Source: CAZPWQ01 sp964590495 (GTDB lineage Bacteria; Bacteroidota; Rhodothermia; Balneolales; Balneolaceae). From it: 18,354 nucleotides of DNA. This document shows positions 1 to 7,710 of this stretch, piece after piece. The stretch covers positions 1 to 18,354 of the forward strand of contig CAZPWQ010000067.1 in NCBI GenBank assembly GCA_964590495.1, given 5' to 3'. Every line of letters starts with the position of its first letter. The stretch's first letter is position 1. Below the pieces are notes generated by a model. The model searched no databases and had not been told where the DNA came from. It was given only the letters and a program-made list of their open reading frames with translations. The translations under genes were made by a program, and so were the position numbers.

Positions 1-412
1 CATAGGCCTGCTTCTGATCATCATCTCAAACGGCTACATTCAGTATGTAGCACAGGAAGGATTGACAGGCTATCTGGTGCTTATTGCCTTCGGACTTGTA
101 TACCTGAACCTGGGTTTTGTTATCAGCAGGCGTTTTGTTATTAAAGCCCGTAATGCAGATTACATTTGCTACCTGATGTCGCTCCTGATCGTTATTCCAA
201 CTTTATTCTGGATCTTTACCAAAGACACAGGACTCGGAGCGGCAATTATCTATTTTGCTTTCACTGTTCTGTTTTCTCCCCTCCTGGGTGCTTATTTCGG
301 CATCCGCCGCGGCAAAGTAAAAAGAGCGGAATATATCCAAAGACTCCGTACAGAAGAGCGGGAATTGCCCGATCAGCTGAAACGCCCCCACGACGACCTG
401 AAAAGGAATTGA
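1..412 (+). CDS. Inner-membrane protein, C-terminal part (5' end outside window)
   Basis: The reading frame is open from base 2, so this is the C-terminal portion of a longer protein. The TTG at 62 is unlikely to be the real start, because the frame upstream already codes a hydrophobic stretch (IGLLLIIISNGYI). At least three hydrophobic segments are visible: one at the window edge, one around TGYLVLIAFGLVYLNLGFVI, and a pair around YLMSLLIVIPTLFWIF and AAIIYFAFTVLFSPLLGAYFGI. They are followed by a highly charged tail (RRGKVKRAEYIQRLRTEERELPD) that is probably cytoplasmic by the positive-inside rule. I do not recognise the family. It ends with TGA at 410-412. It is probably a small integral membrane protein of unknown function. 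Confidence 0.6.
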   Translation, partial: IGLLLIIISNGYIQYVAQEGLTGYLVLIAFGLVYLNLGFVISRRFVIKARNADYICYLMSLLIVIPTLFWIFTKDTGLGAAIIYFAFTVLFSPLLGAYFGIRRGKVKRAEYIQRLRTEERELPDQLKRPHDDLKRN

Positions 413-414
413 AA

Positions 415-490
415 TAGAACACGGATGACACAGATTTAGCGGGTTTGCGCTGATAAAGTATTTGATGGCTCTATCAGTGTCATCCTAGTA
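415..490. repeat. Dispersed intergenic repeat, ACAGATTTAGC type, copy 1
   Basis: An AT-rich, non-coding stretch begins with ACACGGATGACACAGATTTA and continues to GCGCTGAT. The 9-mer GGATGACAC (423-431) is perfectly inverted as GTGTCATCC (477-485), so the whole element can fold into a long hairpin. The motif ACAGATTTAGC...GGATTTCGCTGAT recurs on the minus strand at 8943-8980 in this window, which marks it as a dispersed repeat. Function unknown. Confidence 0.5.
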
Positions 491-529
491 GAAGTTAGAT
501 AATTCGTTGACAAAAGTCAGTTGGTAGAA

Positions 530-750
530 AAGAATCCGGCCTTTGAATCGTTGGAGGGAACAGGCACAGGGAGGTGCGCGAGGTGGATAATTTCACACCG
601 GTGAGATCGATGAAGCAACTGCTGAGCGAGAAGGACCTTTGAAATTATCCCGCGCACCGATCGAAGCCGCCGACAAGGATTCTTCAGCCGGCGACTTTTT
701 TGCTTACTTTTTTCGTCGTTGAAAAAAGTAAGAAGGAAAGACTTGAATAA
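530..750. repeat. Structured intergenic element with two long stems
   Basis: This gene-free stretch differs from its flanks in being GC-rich and heavily palindromic. The arms GGTGCGCG (573-580) plus GGATAATTTCA (585-595) are inverted as TGAAATTATCC (640-650) plus CGCGCACC (651-658), giving a 19-bp stem with a 4-nt bulge and a 44-nt loop. A second hairpin follows: CTTACTTTTTT (703-713) pairs perfectly with AAAAAAGTAAG (722-732) around an 8-nt loop. An 80-codon frame on the minus strand across this element is best explained as a shadow of the repeat. It could be a mobile palindromic repeat, a structured RNA, or a terminator complex after the upstream membrane-protein gene. Confidence 0.55.
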
Positions 751-873
751 AGCAAGCATTTAATATCTAGCTGTAGATCCTTCCGCATTCGCAATTCGTA
801 TATAAATTTTACATCATAATATCTGCTTATTTATTATTGTGAAACGTGTCATTTAATCAAACCTATATCCGTT
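751..873. other. Leader region upstream of the gamma-glutamyltransferase gene
   Basis: This is an AT-rich gap with no credible ORF. It presumably holds the promoter of the gene starting at 874, but I cannot choose a promoter with confidence. No Shine-Dalgarno sequence precedes the ATG (ACCTATATCCGTT), as is common in Bacteroidota-type genomes. Confidence 0.3.
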
Positions 874-2604
874 ATGAATAAAGCACTAGCTTCTCTGGGA
901 TTTCTTTCCTTTTTGATTCTTTTTTCATCTGCCCTTAACGCCCAGCACGACCGTGTAACGGGCGAACCATTCGCCACGCGTTCGGAGGTTATTGCAGAAC
1001 ATGGTATGGTAGCTACAAGCCAGCCGCTGGCAACGCAAATAGGTCTTGATATTTTGAAGGATGGCGGCAATGCCATCGATGCTGCAATAGCGGCCAATGC
1101 CGCATTGGGACTTATGGAACCTACGGGAAGCGGAATTGGCGGTGATCTGTTTGCCATTGTCTGGTCGGCGGAAGATCAAAAACTCTACGGTCTGAACGCC
1201 AGCGGAAGATCACCGCAGGGACTGAGTTTTGAGCAGCTGAAACAGGAACTTGAAAAGCGGGACAGGGACGACATACCTCCATACGGATTTTTACCTATCT
1301 CTGTACCAGGTGCAGTCGACGGATGGTTTGAACTGCACGAAAAGCTGGGGAATATGCCGATGGATCAGATCCTGGAGCCGTCAATCAGGTACGGCAATGA
1401 GGGCTTCCCTGTCAGCGAACTCATCGCCTATTACTGGAATATCGGAGCCCGTATTCACGGCGATAGCCCCGGTGCTTTCAGAGAGGAGATGACCATCGAC
1501 GGAAAAGCACCTGAAAAGGGCGAAATCATGCGCAGGCCGGAGTTGTCGAACACCTACAGTATTATTGCGGATAAAGGCCGCGATGCATTCTATAAAGGTG
1601 AGATAGCCGAAAAGATCGACCGGTTTATGCAGGAAAACGGCGGATTTCTCCGGCTGGAGGATTTTGAAAGCCACACCTCGGAATGGGTTGATCCCGTATC
1701 CGTGAACTACCGCGGATATGATGTTTATGAACTCCCGCCAAACGGACAGGGAATTGCTGCGCTTCAGATGCTGCAAATACTTGAAGAGTATGACCTCGAA
1801 TCGATGGGCTATGGAAGCACAGAGACACTGCACCTGATGACGGAATCGAAGAAAGTGGTGTTTGAAGACCGGGCGAAGTTTTATGCCGATCCGGATTTTG
1901 CAGATGTACCGGTTCAAGAACTTATTTCCAAGGAATATGCCAAAGAACGTATGAAGGAGATCGGCGAATACGCTTCATCCAATATTAAACCTGGCACCCC
2001 GATTCTTGAAGACGGCGACACCATCTATCTTACTGCCGCCGACAGTGAGGGCAATATCGTTTCACTGATCCAAAGTAACTTCCGGGGTATGGGATCGGGT
2101 ATTGTCGTACCCGGACTCGGTTTCGTGTTCCAGGACCGGGGCGAGCTGTTCTCCCTGGATCCGGATCACGCCAATGTGTATGAACCGGGCAAACGTCCGT
2201 TCCAAACAATCATTCCCGCTTTTGTAATGAAAGACGGCGAACCTTTTATGAGCTTTGGAGTGATGGGCGGTGCCATGCAGCCGCAGGGGCACGTGCAGAT
2301 AATTACCAATATGATCGACTTTGGTATGAACCTTCAGGAAGCCGGCGATGCCTCCCGCTGGCGGCATACAGGCTCCGTACAACCGACCGATGATGCGGAT
2401 GAATACCTTCAAACCGACGGGACACTAAACCTGGAGTCCGGATTTTCCTATGATGTGGTACGCGGTCTTATGATGCGGGGCCACGATATCAGCTATGACG
2501 TCGGAGGATACGGCGGTTATCAGGCGATAATGTGGGATGCTGAAAACGGCGTTTATTATGGAGCGTCCGAATCGCGCAAAGATGGCCAGGCAGCAGGGTA
2601 TTAA
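874..2604 (+). CDS. ggt: Secreted gamma-glutamyltransferase / glutathione hydrolase (YwrD-like)
   Basis: This is an N-terminal-nucleophile hydrolase that cleaves the gamma-glutamyl bond of glutathione and related peptides, or transfers the glutamyl group. The 576 residues match the usual family length. A Sec signal peptide spans residues 1-23 (hydrophobic core, then SSALNA before QHD), so the enzyme acts in the periplasm or outside. The family glycine motif is seen as GSGIGGD (85-91). The autoprocessing and catalytic threonine is predicted at Thr383 in GDTIYLTAADSEGN, the junction of large and small subunits. The C-terminal part carries GMGSGIVVPGLGF, FQDRG and FGVMGGAMQPQGH, typical of the YwrD-like branch. 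The ATG start is set by the signal peptide. No glutathione genes are nearby, so the physiological substrate is open; nutrient scavenging of gamma-glutamyl peptides is a reasonable guess. Confidence 0.93.
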   Translation: MNKALASLGFLSFLILFSSALNAQHDRVTGEPFATRSEVIAEHGMVATSQPLATQIGLDILKDGGNAIDAAIAANAALGLMEPTGSGIGGDLFAIVWSAEDQKLYGLNASGRSPQGLSFEQLKQELEKRDRDDIPPYGFLPISVPGAVDGWFELHEKLGNMPMDQILEPSIRYGNEGFPVSELIAYYWNIGARIHGDSPGAFREEMTIDGKAPEKGEIMRRPELSNTYSIIADKGRDAFYKGEIAEKIDRFMQENGGFLRLEDFESHTSEWVDPVSVNYRGYDVYELPPNGQGIAALQMLQILEEYDLESMGYGSTETLHLMTESKKVVFEDRAKFYADPDFADVPVQELISKEYAKERMKEIGEYASSNIKPGTPILEDGDTIYLTAADSEGNIVSLIQSNFRGMGSGIVVPGLGFVFQDRGELFSLDPDHANVYEPGKRPFQTIIPAFVMKDGEPFMSFGVMGGAMQPQGHVQIITNMIDFGMNLQEAGDASRWRHTGSVQPTDDADEYLQTDGTLNLESGFSYDVVRGLMMRGHDISYDVGGYGGYQAIMWDAENGVYYGASESRKDGQAAGY

Positions 2605-2640
2605 TTCTGCTGAACCACTAAAGCACTAAAAAACAGCTCT

Positions 2641-2692
2641 GAGGGAGCTCTGCTTCCAATGAAAAGCTTTGTTTACGGGAGCAGAGCTCCCT
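2641..2692. terminator. Inverted repeat after ggt, possible terminator
   Basis: AGGGAGCTCTGCT (2642-2654) is perfectly inverted as AGCAGAGCTCCCT (2680-2692), a 13-bp GC-rich stem with a 25-nt loop. It lies 37 nt after the ggt stop. No long T-run follows (CTTATAGCTT), so it is a weak or non-canonical terminator, or simply a palindromic repeat. Confidence 0.45.
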
Positions 2693-2787
2693 TATAGCTT
2701 ATGTAAACCACCCAACTGCCTTTGCCAATAATCTATCTGACTTCTGCAAACCTGATCAGAATTCATGCAGGAACTTATTTGTCCCTT

Positions 2788-2817
2788 TTTGCTTTATATT
2801 CAACAGTGGTAACTTTT
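2788..2817 (+). promoter_or_regulatory. Candidate Bacteroidota-type promoter for the sugar dehydrogenase
   Basis: TTTG (2788-2791) and TAACTTTT (2810-2817) are 18 nt apart, close to the Bacteroidota pattern of TTTG, a spacer of about 19-21 nt, and TAnnTTTG. It lies just upstream of the ATG at 2836, which also argues against translation starting further upstream. Pattern match only. Confidence 0.25.
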
Positions 2818-2835
2818 ATAAACAATGACTTTAAT

Positions 2836-4005
2836 ATGCGAATACTTCTCTTATGCCTCCTATTTCCTTTTATCACAGGTTGTTCCCAGTCGGATAAACC
2901 AGCTGGATCGGATAACGAAGAACCGGTTGAAACTTATTCCACAGTAGAAGCATTTCCCAATCTGTCTTTCACCCGTCCCGTTGACCTTCAGCATGCCGGT
3001 GACGGAACCGATCGGTTGTTTGTCGTAGAACAGCCTGGAATTATTTCAGTGTTCCAAAACGACTCTACCGCCGACCAAAAAACAACTTTCCTGGATATCG
3101 AGGACCGTGTGGATAATGGCCATAACGAGGAAGGTTTACTGGGACTTGCCTTTCATCCCGATTTTGAAAACAACGGCTATATTTATGTTAACTATACGAC
3201 TCACGATTCTACAACGCACATCTCGAGGTTTGAAGTTTCGGGAGACAATCCCGACCAGGCCGATCCGGGGAGTGAACAGGTATTGCTGGAATTTGACCAG
3301 CCTTTTGGCAATCATAACGGCGGACAAGTAACATTCGGTTCTGACGGATATCTTTATATCGCTGTGGGAGACGGCGGTTCGGGAGGCGACCCTGAAGGAC
3401 ACGGACAAGACCGCAGTACCCTGTTGGGCACCATTCTCAGAATTGATGTCGACAATCCTTCAAACGGCAATAATTATGGGATACCATCCGACAATCCTTT
3501 CGTGGATAATGATGAAGGTTTTCGTGAAGAGATCTATGCCTATGGGCTGAGAAATCCCTGGCGATTCAGCTTCGATCCCAATAACGACCGCCTGTGGACA
3601 GGGGATGTAGGACAAAATCAATATGAAGAAATACATATTATTGAAAATGGCGGCAACTACGGTTGGAATATAATGGAAGGTAACCACTGCTTTGAACCTT
3701 CTGAGGGATGTGACCAATCGGGCCTCGAGATGCCGGTTACGGAGTATGGCAGGGGCCAGGGTATCTCAGTAACCGGCGGATTTGTCTATCGCGGACCTAC
3801 CGTAAGTGGCCTTGAGGGGTTATATATTTACGCTGATTACGGTTCCGGAAGAGTATGGGCACTTGATTATTCAGATATAGAAAATCCTGATAATACCGAA
3901 TTGATGCAGGTTGATTTCGGTATTTCTTCTTTTGGAGTAGACCAGGAAAACGAACTATATATCTGCGGTTTTGACGGTAAAATACACCGGCTGGCAGCTG
4001 AATAA
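2836..4005 (+). CDS. PQQ-dependent sugar dehydrogenase family lipoprotein (GSDH/Asd-like)
   Basis: This is a six-bladed beta-propeller of the glucose/sorbosone dehydrogenase family (soluble GDH, E. coli YliI), which oxidises aldoses with PQQ and passes electrons to an acceptor. I start it at ATG 2836 (389 aa) rather than an upstream in-frame TTG at 2722, because this gives a lipoprotein signal, MRILLLCLLFPFITGC, with lipidated Cys16. Family landmarks are LFVVEQPG, EGLLGLAFHPDF, NHNGGQVTFGSDGYLYIAVG and YGLRNPWRFSFD, then GGNYGWN. By alignment from memory with soluble GDH, His160 corresponds to the catalytic base and Arg239-Asn240 to PQQ-contacting residues. No PQQ biosynthesis genes are in the window. 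It is predicted to be membrane-anchored in the periplasm or at the surface. The actual substrate cannot be read from the sequence. Confidence 0.88.
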   Translation: MRILLLCLLFPFITGCSQSDKPAGSDNEEPVETYSTVEAFPNLSFTRPVDLQHAGDGTDRLFVVEQPGIISVFQNDSTADQKTTFLDIEDRVDNGHNEEGLLGLAFHPDFENNGYIYVNYTTHDSTTHISRFEVSGDNPDQADPGSEQVLLEFDQPFGNHNGGQVTFGSDGYLYIAVGDGGSGGDPEGHGQDRSTLLGTILRIDVDNPSNGNNYGIPSDNPFVDNDEGFREEIYAYGLRNPWRFSFDPNNDRLWTGDVGQNQYEEIHIIENGGNYGWNIMEGNHCFEPSEGCDQSGLEMPVTEYGRGQGISVTGGFVYRGPTVSGLEGLYIYADYGSGRVWALDYSDIENPDNTELMQVDFGISSFGVDQENELYICGFDGKIHRLAAE

Positions 4006-4023
4006 GACGTGCTATGCTATCAT

Positions 4024-4090
4024 AAACCTGTCAGGTTTAAATTGGATGTTAAGCAAACTATATAACACTGCTTCAAAACCTGACAGGTTT
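4024..4090. repeat. Inverted repeat AAACCTGTCAGGTTT / AAACCTGACAGGTTT
   Basis: Two 15-nt arms (4024-4038 and 4076-4090) are exact reverse complements across a 37-nt spacer. Each arm is itself an odd palindrome with only the centre base unpaired. The pair sits between convergent genes (stops at 4005 and 4144), so it could serve as a bidirectional terminator, or be a dispersed palindromic element. No T-tract follows. Confidence 0.55.
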
Positions 4091-4143
4091 CACGCGACAT
4101 TTTATGGTTGAGACAACACTAAGGTTTACTCAATACCATTCAA

Positions 4144-4803
4144 CTAGTTAAACATGTAAAAATCAAAGCCGAAATTAAACTGTAATGCACGAGCATCAGC
4201 TTTAAAAAGTTGACTGCTTTCCCAGTCATAACCTGCCTCTGTAAAGAGACCGATGGTATTCGTGATTCGGAATGCTAAACCGGCGCGTAAGCCCAGCCGG
4301 ATACGCAAACCGTTCCCACCGGTTTGCGTATTAGCCAATTCACTTACAGCAAGATTTTTGCCAAACATGCTGTTCGCCTGTACATATGGGTGAAATCGTT
4401 CTGTCTTCAAAGGATAACCCCGAACTACCGGGCCCAGGCCCCAGCTTCCTACGCCGAAACTACTGCCATCCCCTGAATTATCCACAAAAAAACTGGTTAA
4501 TATCTGAAACCCAACGGCCGTATGTGAAGACATTGTTCTTACATTGCGATAAACAAATTCCAGCTCTGAACTCCCGTCGTTCTGAAGAGTGTCATTGCCC
4601 ATATAAGAAAAATCACTAAGCCCGTGCAGGTTTGCTGTCAAACCGTGTACCCCGACATCCGACCGTAACAGTTCAAGTTGATCTTCCTGCGGGCCCGGTG
4701 ATGTTTGGGCGACAACCGGTTCAACCATAAAAGCTATTGAAAAAATTGAGAATAATATGAGACTTAAAATTTTATTTAGCGAAATAGAAACCTCTTTAAT
4801 CAT
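4144..4803 (-). CDS. Small outer-membrane beta-barrel protein
   Basis: The protein has 219 residues with a Sec signal peptide, residues 1-32 (hydrophobic core ILSLILFSIFSIAFM, cleavage after VVA before QTS). The mature part alternates polar and hydrophobic residues in short strands and ends in an aromatic-rich strand, LQFNFGFDFYMFN, as expected for a beta-barrel recognised by the BAM complex. Phrases such as GLGPVVRGYPLKTERFHPYVQANSMFGKN and IRLGLRAGLAFRITNTIGLFTEAGYDW resemble the OmpA-like/porin-like 8-stranded barrel superfamily. The specific function is unknown. It lies on the same strand as the repeat lipoprotein upstream, but 320 nt separate them, so co-transcription is not evident. The ATG start is set by the signal peptide. 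Confidence 0.75.
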   Translation of the reverse strand: MIKEVSISLNKILSLILFSIFSIAFMVEPVVAQTSPGPQEDQLELLRSDVGVHGLTANLHGLSDFSYMGNDTLQNDGSSELEFVYRNVRTMSSHTAVGFQILTSFFVDNSGDGSSFGVGSWGLGPVVRGYPLKTERFHPYVQANSMFGKNLAVSELANTQTGGNGLRIRLGLRAGLAFRITNTIGLFTEAGYDWESSQLFKADARALQFNFGFDFYMFN

Positions 4804-5123
4804 TATGCGTTACTTTCTTTAATAAATTATCAACTCGAATTTTAGCAGGCCTCAAAATTGTCTAATAAATTTATCAGATACAAAACTATTTGAATTTTTA
4901 TTTGTGAAGATGTGCAAATAATTCAGCCGTTAATGATTTTTTAGTTTCTGTAGAAACCGGGGAAGTTTCTTTAAAGCAGCGAAGTGTTTCTGGAGTAATT
5001 TCACAAGATGCTGTTAAAACTCCTAAATATTATCTAAAAAAAAGAGATGGGCTCTGTATAAATAGAAGATTTTGCCAAAATCCAACCAATCAGACAAATA
5101 GGATTGAATTACAATAAACGAAT
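4804..5123. other. Gene-free AT-rich interval
   Basis: This 320-nt stretch lies between two minus-strand genes. It should contain the promoter of the barrel gene (near 4804-4870) and the 3' end of the repeat-lipoprotein transcript. On the minus strand a very short stem (AGAG/CTCT, about 5044-5055) followed by eight T (complement of 5036-5043) is a weak terminator candidate. A frame of about 60 codons open on the plus strand toward a TAA near 5115 has no start codon and no recognisable motif. I see no RNA gene here. Confidence 0.35.
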
Positions 5124-7467
5124 TCATTTAAGCAAATCTACCTCAACAGTATTACTATAATCGGATGCTCCACTGCTGTTTTCTGCATATACCCGAAACT
5201 CATACAAGCCTGCATCAAGGCCTGTAATTTCAACTGATGTTGTATCCTCCCCAATTTCCACATCCTCCAATAAAATAAAACTATCGTCATCACCGACAAG
5301 TCGTTGTTCTACCTTGAAACGGGTTTCATTGTCTGAATTGTCCTGCCAGGTGAGCTGCACGGTGGTCAAACTAGCCTCCTCGGCTGTTAAATTCGTCGGC
5401 GGAGCTAAATTAACCGTGATAGTTATTTCGTCACTTCCCGTGGCACCTTTACTGTCGGTGGCCGTCAGCGTTATCGTATGATCGCCAGTTGAGAGTTCAC
5501 CGGTCACATCCAGCGGGCTTCCGGTACCGAGCTCACCGTCTATATCACTGCTCCAGTCCAGGGATTCACCATCCAGTGTACCATCTTCCTCATCGCTGCC
5601 GCTGCCCTTTAAAATAAGTTCATCTGTCTCTAACAAAATTTCTCCGCCGTCCAACGAAAGGATTTCAGCCACCGGAGACTCGTTATTTTTTTCTTCAATC
5701 GTTAAATCCACACTGTCGCTGCCGGTTGCACCGTCATTGTCGGTGGCCGTGAAGGTGATCGTATGATCGCCCAACGCTAACTCGCCGGCGGAGATTTCCA
5801 GCGTAGCGCCCGTTCCCAGTTCTCCGTCTATATCACTGCTCCACTCCATCGATACAATTTCGCCATCCGGATCACTGGCACTTCCTTCCAGGGAAAGAAG
5901 CTCGGTATCCAGCAGCTCGAGGATATCATCAACATCCAAAATTTCCGCAACCGGTAATTTATTAACCGTCTCTTCAACATCTTCCTCGATGCTCACCTCT
6001 ACATTATCGCTGCCGGTTGCACCGTCATTGTCGGTGGCCGTGAAGGTGATCGTATGATCGCNNNNNNNNNNNNNNNNNNNNNNNNNNNNNNNNNNNNNNN
6101 NNNNNNNNNNNNNNNNNNNNNNNNNNNNNNNNNNNNNNNNNNNNNNNNNNNNNNNNNNNNNCGCCATCCGGATCACTGGCACTTCCTTCCAGGGAAAGAA
6201 GCTCGGTATCCAGCAGGCTTAGAATATCTTCAACATCCAATATCTCTGCTATCGGTGATTCATTAATCGTATCCTCAAGACCTTCTTCAATTGATATGTC
6301 CACGCTGGTTTCTCCCGTGGCACCATCACTGTCGGTAACCGTCAATGTAATGGTATGCTCGCCCGTAGATAGCAGCTCCGTCGCATCAAGCTCGCCTCCG
6401 GTACCCAGTTCACCGTCAATATCGCTGCTCCATACCAACGATTCCCCTTCCAGTGTCCCATCTTCCTTATCAGTGCCGGTGCCATTCAGGATCACTTCAC
6501 CAATCTCCTGAAGGTTCAGATTTAATACATCTTCAAGTAAATCTATACCGGATATGGAAAGTATCTCTGCAACCGGTAATTTGTTAACCGCATCATCAAG
6601 ATCTTCCTCGATGGTCAGCTCCACACTGTCGCTGCCGATGGCTCCCTCACTATCAGTAGCGATCAATGTTATTATATGTTCGCCAATTGACAATTCACCC
6701 GACACATCCAACTCGCTGCCAGTACCCAATTTTCCCTCAACATCACTGCTCCAAACTAAAAGATCTTCTTCGAGCACGTCATCTTCCGGATCTTCGGCAG
6801 ACCCTTTTAAAATAATTTCAGCAGAGTTTAGTAAACTCAAACCGTCATTTAAAGAAAGTATCTGTACAGATGGTGATTTATTGCTTGAATCATCACGCTC
6901 TTCTGTAATGGTTATATTAACAGTGTCCCGACCGATTGCACCTTCGCTATCGGTGGCTGTTAAAATAATCTGGTGACTTCCTACAGAAAGGCCGGATTTT
7001 ACAAAATATTCTCCCTCTCCTATATTATCATCCAAATCACTGGTCCATTTCAATTTGTCGAGCGTATCTTCTTCAACATCGACTGCATAACCCTCGAACT
7101 CAATTTCTGTTCCCTTTTCATAAACTCTTTTGTCGTTTGATCTTGAGCCGTTTTGATCCTTGGTTTTTCGATTGTTAGCCGGATTTTCGGCAAATCTTTT
7201 TTGAACATCTTCTGATTTCAGTGCACTACCGGATACTGAAATCTGCTCGCTAGCTTGAATATCGGAAGACTGGAAAGGTTTATTCTGAAGATTGGCTTTA
7301 GATGGAGAAACGATAGTAACTTTTGGCGGATTATTTTCTTCTTCAACTACACCGGCGGGCCTTTCCGCACAACCCGCAACGAATACACAAACTATTATAC
7401 CTATGGAGATAGAGCAGAAAAGCTTATTCCAGCTTTCGGCTTTGTGATATTTATCGCCAACGTGCAT
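5124..7467 (-). CDS. Repeat lipoprotein: tandem PKD/Ig-like domains plus FN3 (split by assembly gap)
   Basis: This is one gene broken by 100 N at 6062-6161. It starts at ATG 7467 with a lipoprotein signal: N-region, hydrophobic core SIGIIVCVFVAGC, lipidated Cys33. After a polar linker come at least six beta-sandwich repeats of about 93-107 residues. A typical unit begins N-K/E-L/S-P-V-A-E-I-L, holds WSSDIDGELGTG, and ends H-T-I-T-x-T-A-T-D-x-x-G-A-T-G-S-D. This resembles PKD/cadherin-like surface repeats. A fibronectin type III domain (about 95 residues, APPTNLTAEEASLTTVQLTW to the end) closes the protein. The two halves are out of frame only if the gap is truly 100 nt; any multiple of three, such as the 90 nt predicted from the neighbouring unit, joins them into about 777 residues. 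A surface or adhesion role is likely but inferred. Confidence 0.8.
5403..6882 (-). repeat. Tandem coding repeats, about 280-320 nt per unit
   Basis: In-frame units start (at the conserved Asn codon) at 6882, 6585, 6264, 5963 and 5684, with spacings of 297, 321, 301 (including the gap) and 279 nt. A more diverged first unit lies upstream, near 7130-6890. The units flanking the gap are the most alike: stretches next to the N run reappear almost unchanged at 5720-5770 and 5861-5915. This suggests recent duplication and explains the assembly break. Confidence 0.8.
6062..6161. other. Assembly gap (100 N)
   Basis: This is exactly 100 N, a length conventionally used for gaps of estimated or unknown size. 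The same interval in the adjacent repeat unit (5771-5860) is 90 nt, and 90 restores the frame while 100 does not. One or more whole repeat units could also be missing. Confidence 0.95.
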
Positions 7468-7710
7468 AAACCGGGATTTTGGCAGCAGATGAATTTTTAT
7501 ATTAATTTTTTCTAATGTTTAATGCAAGCTTTAATTTTAAATATTTGATTTTATTTCACTTGGCGTAGACATGAAAGCGGACCTGCTTTCAAAGGTGAAA
7601 TCTTAAATTTATTTTCCGATCTAAGTATGGGCACCTTTGAACTAATTAGATTGCACTGTCGTTGGATGCATTGGAAAACGCTAATACGAAATTAATTAGA
7701 AAAATACTTT
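7468..7710. other. Divergent intergenic region
   Basis: This 243-nt AT-rich interval lies between the divergent repeat-lipoprotein and YpdA-like genes and must hold both promoters, though none stands out. A small hairpin GAAAGC-GGACCT-GCTTTC lies near 7573-7590, flanked by partly complementary ATTTCACTT and AAGGTGAAAT segments that could close an outer stem. No gene seen. Confidence 0.3.

Noticed and set aside
517..759. 80-codon minus-strand ORF with an arginine/lysine-rich product
   Set aside because: It coincides with the palindromic intergenic element, has no domain or start signal, and is best explained as a shadow of a repeat.
1381..1917. 178-codon minus-strand ORF inside ggt
   Set aside because: It is antisense to a well-supported gamma-glutamyltransferase and has no recognisable motif.
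2722..2835. Upstream in-frame TTG start for the sugar dehydrogenase
   Set aside because: It would bury the lipoprotein signal 38 residues inside the protein. ATG 2836 gives a canonical lipobox.
4925..5117. Open plus-strand frame of about 60 codons ending at TAA near 5115
   Set aside because: It has no start codon, no ribosome site and no recognisable protein motif, and AT-rich sequence makes such a frame plausible by chance.
5124..6182. Separate gene starting MPVIRMA on the right side of the N gap
   Set aside because: The start arises from reading the flank in the wrong frame next to the 100-N gap. Sequence on both sides belongs to one repeat protein.
5403..6882. Direct repeats considered as a CRISPR array
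   Set aside because: Units are about 280-320 nt, fully coding and diverged at protein level, with no short repeat-spacer pattern.
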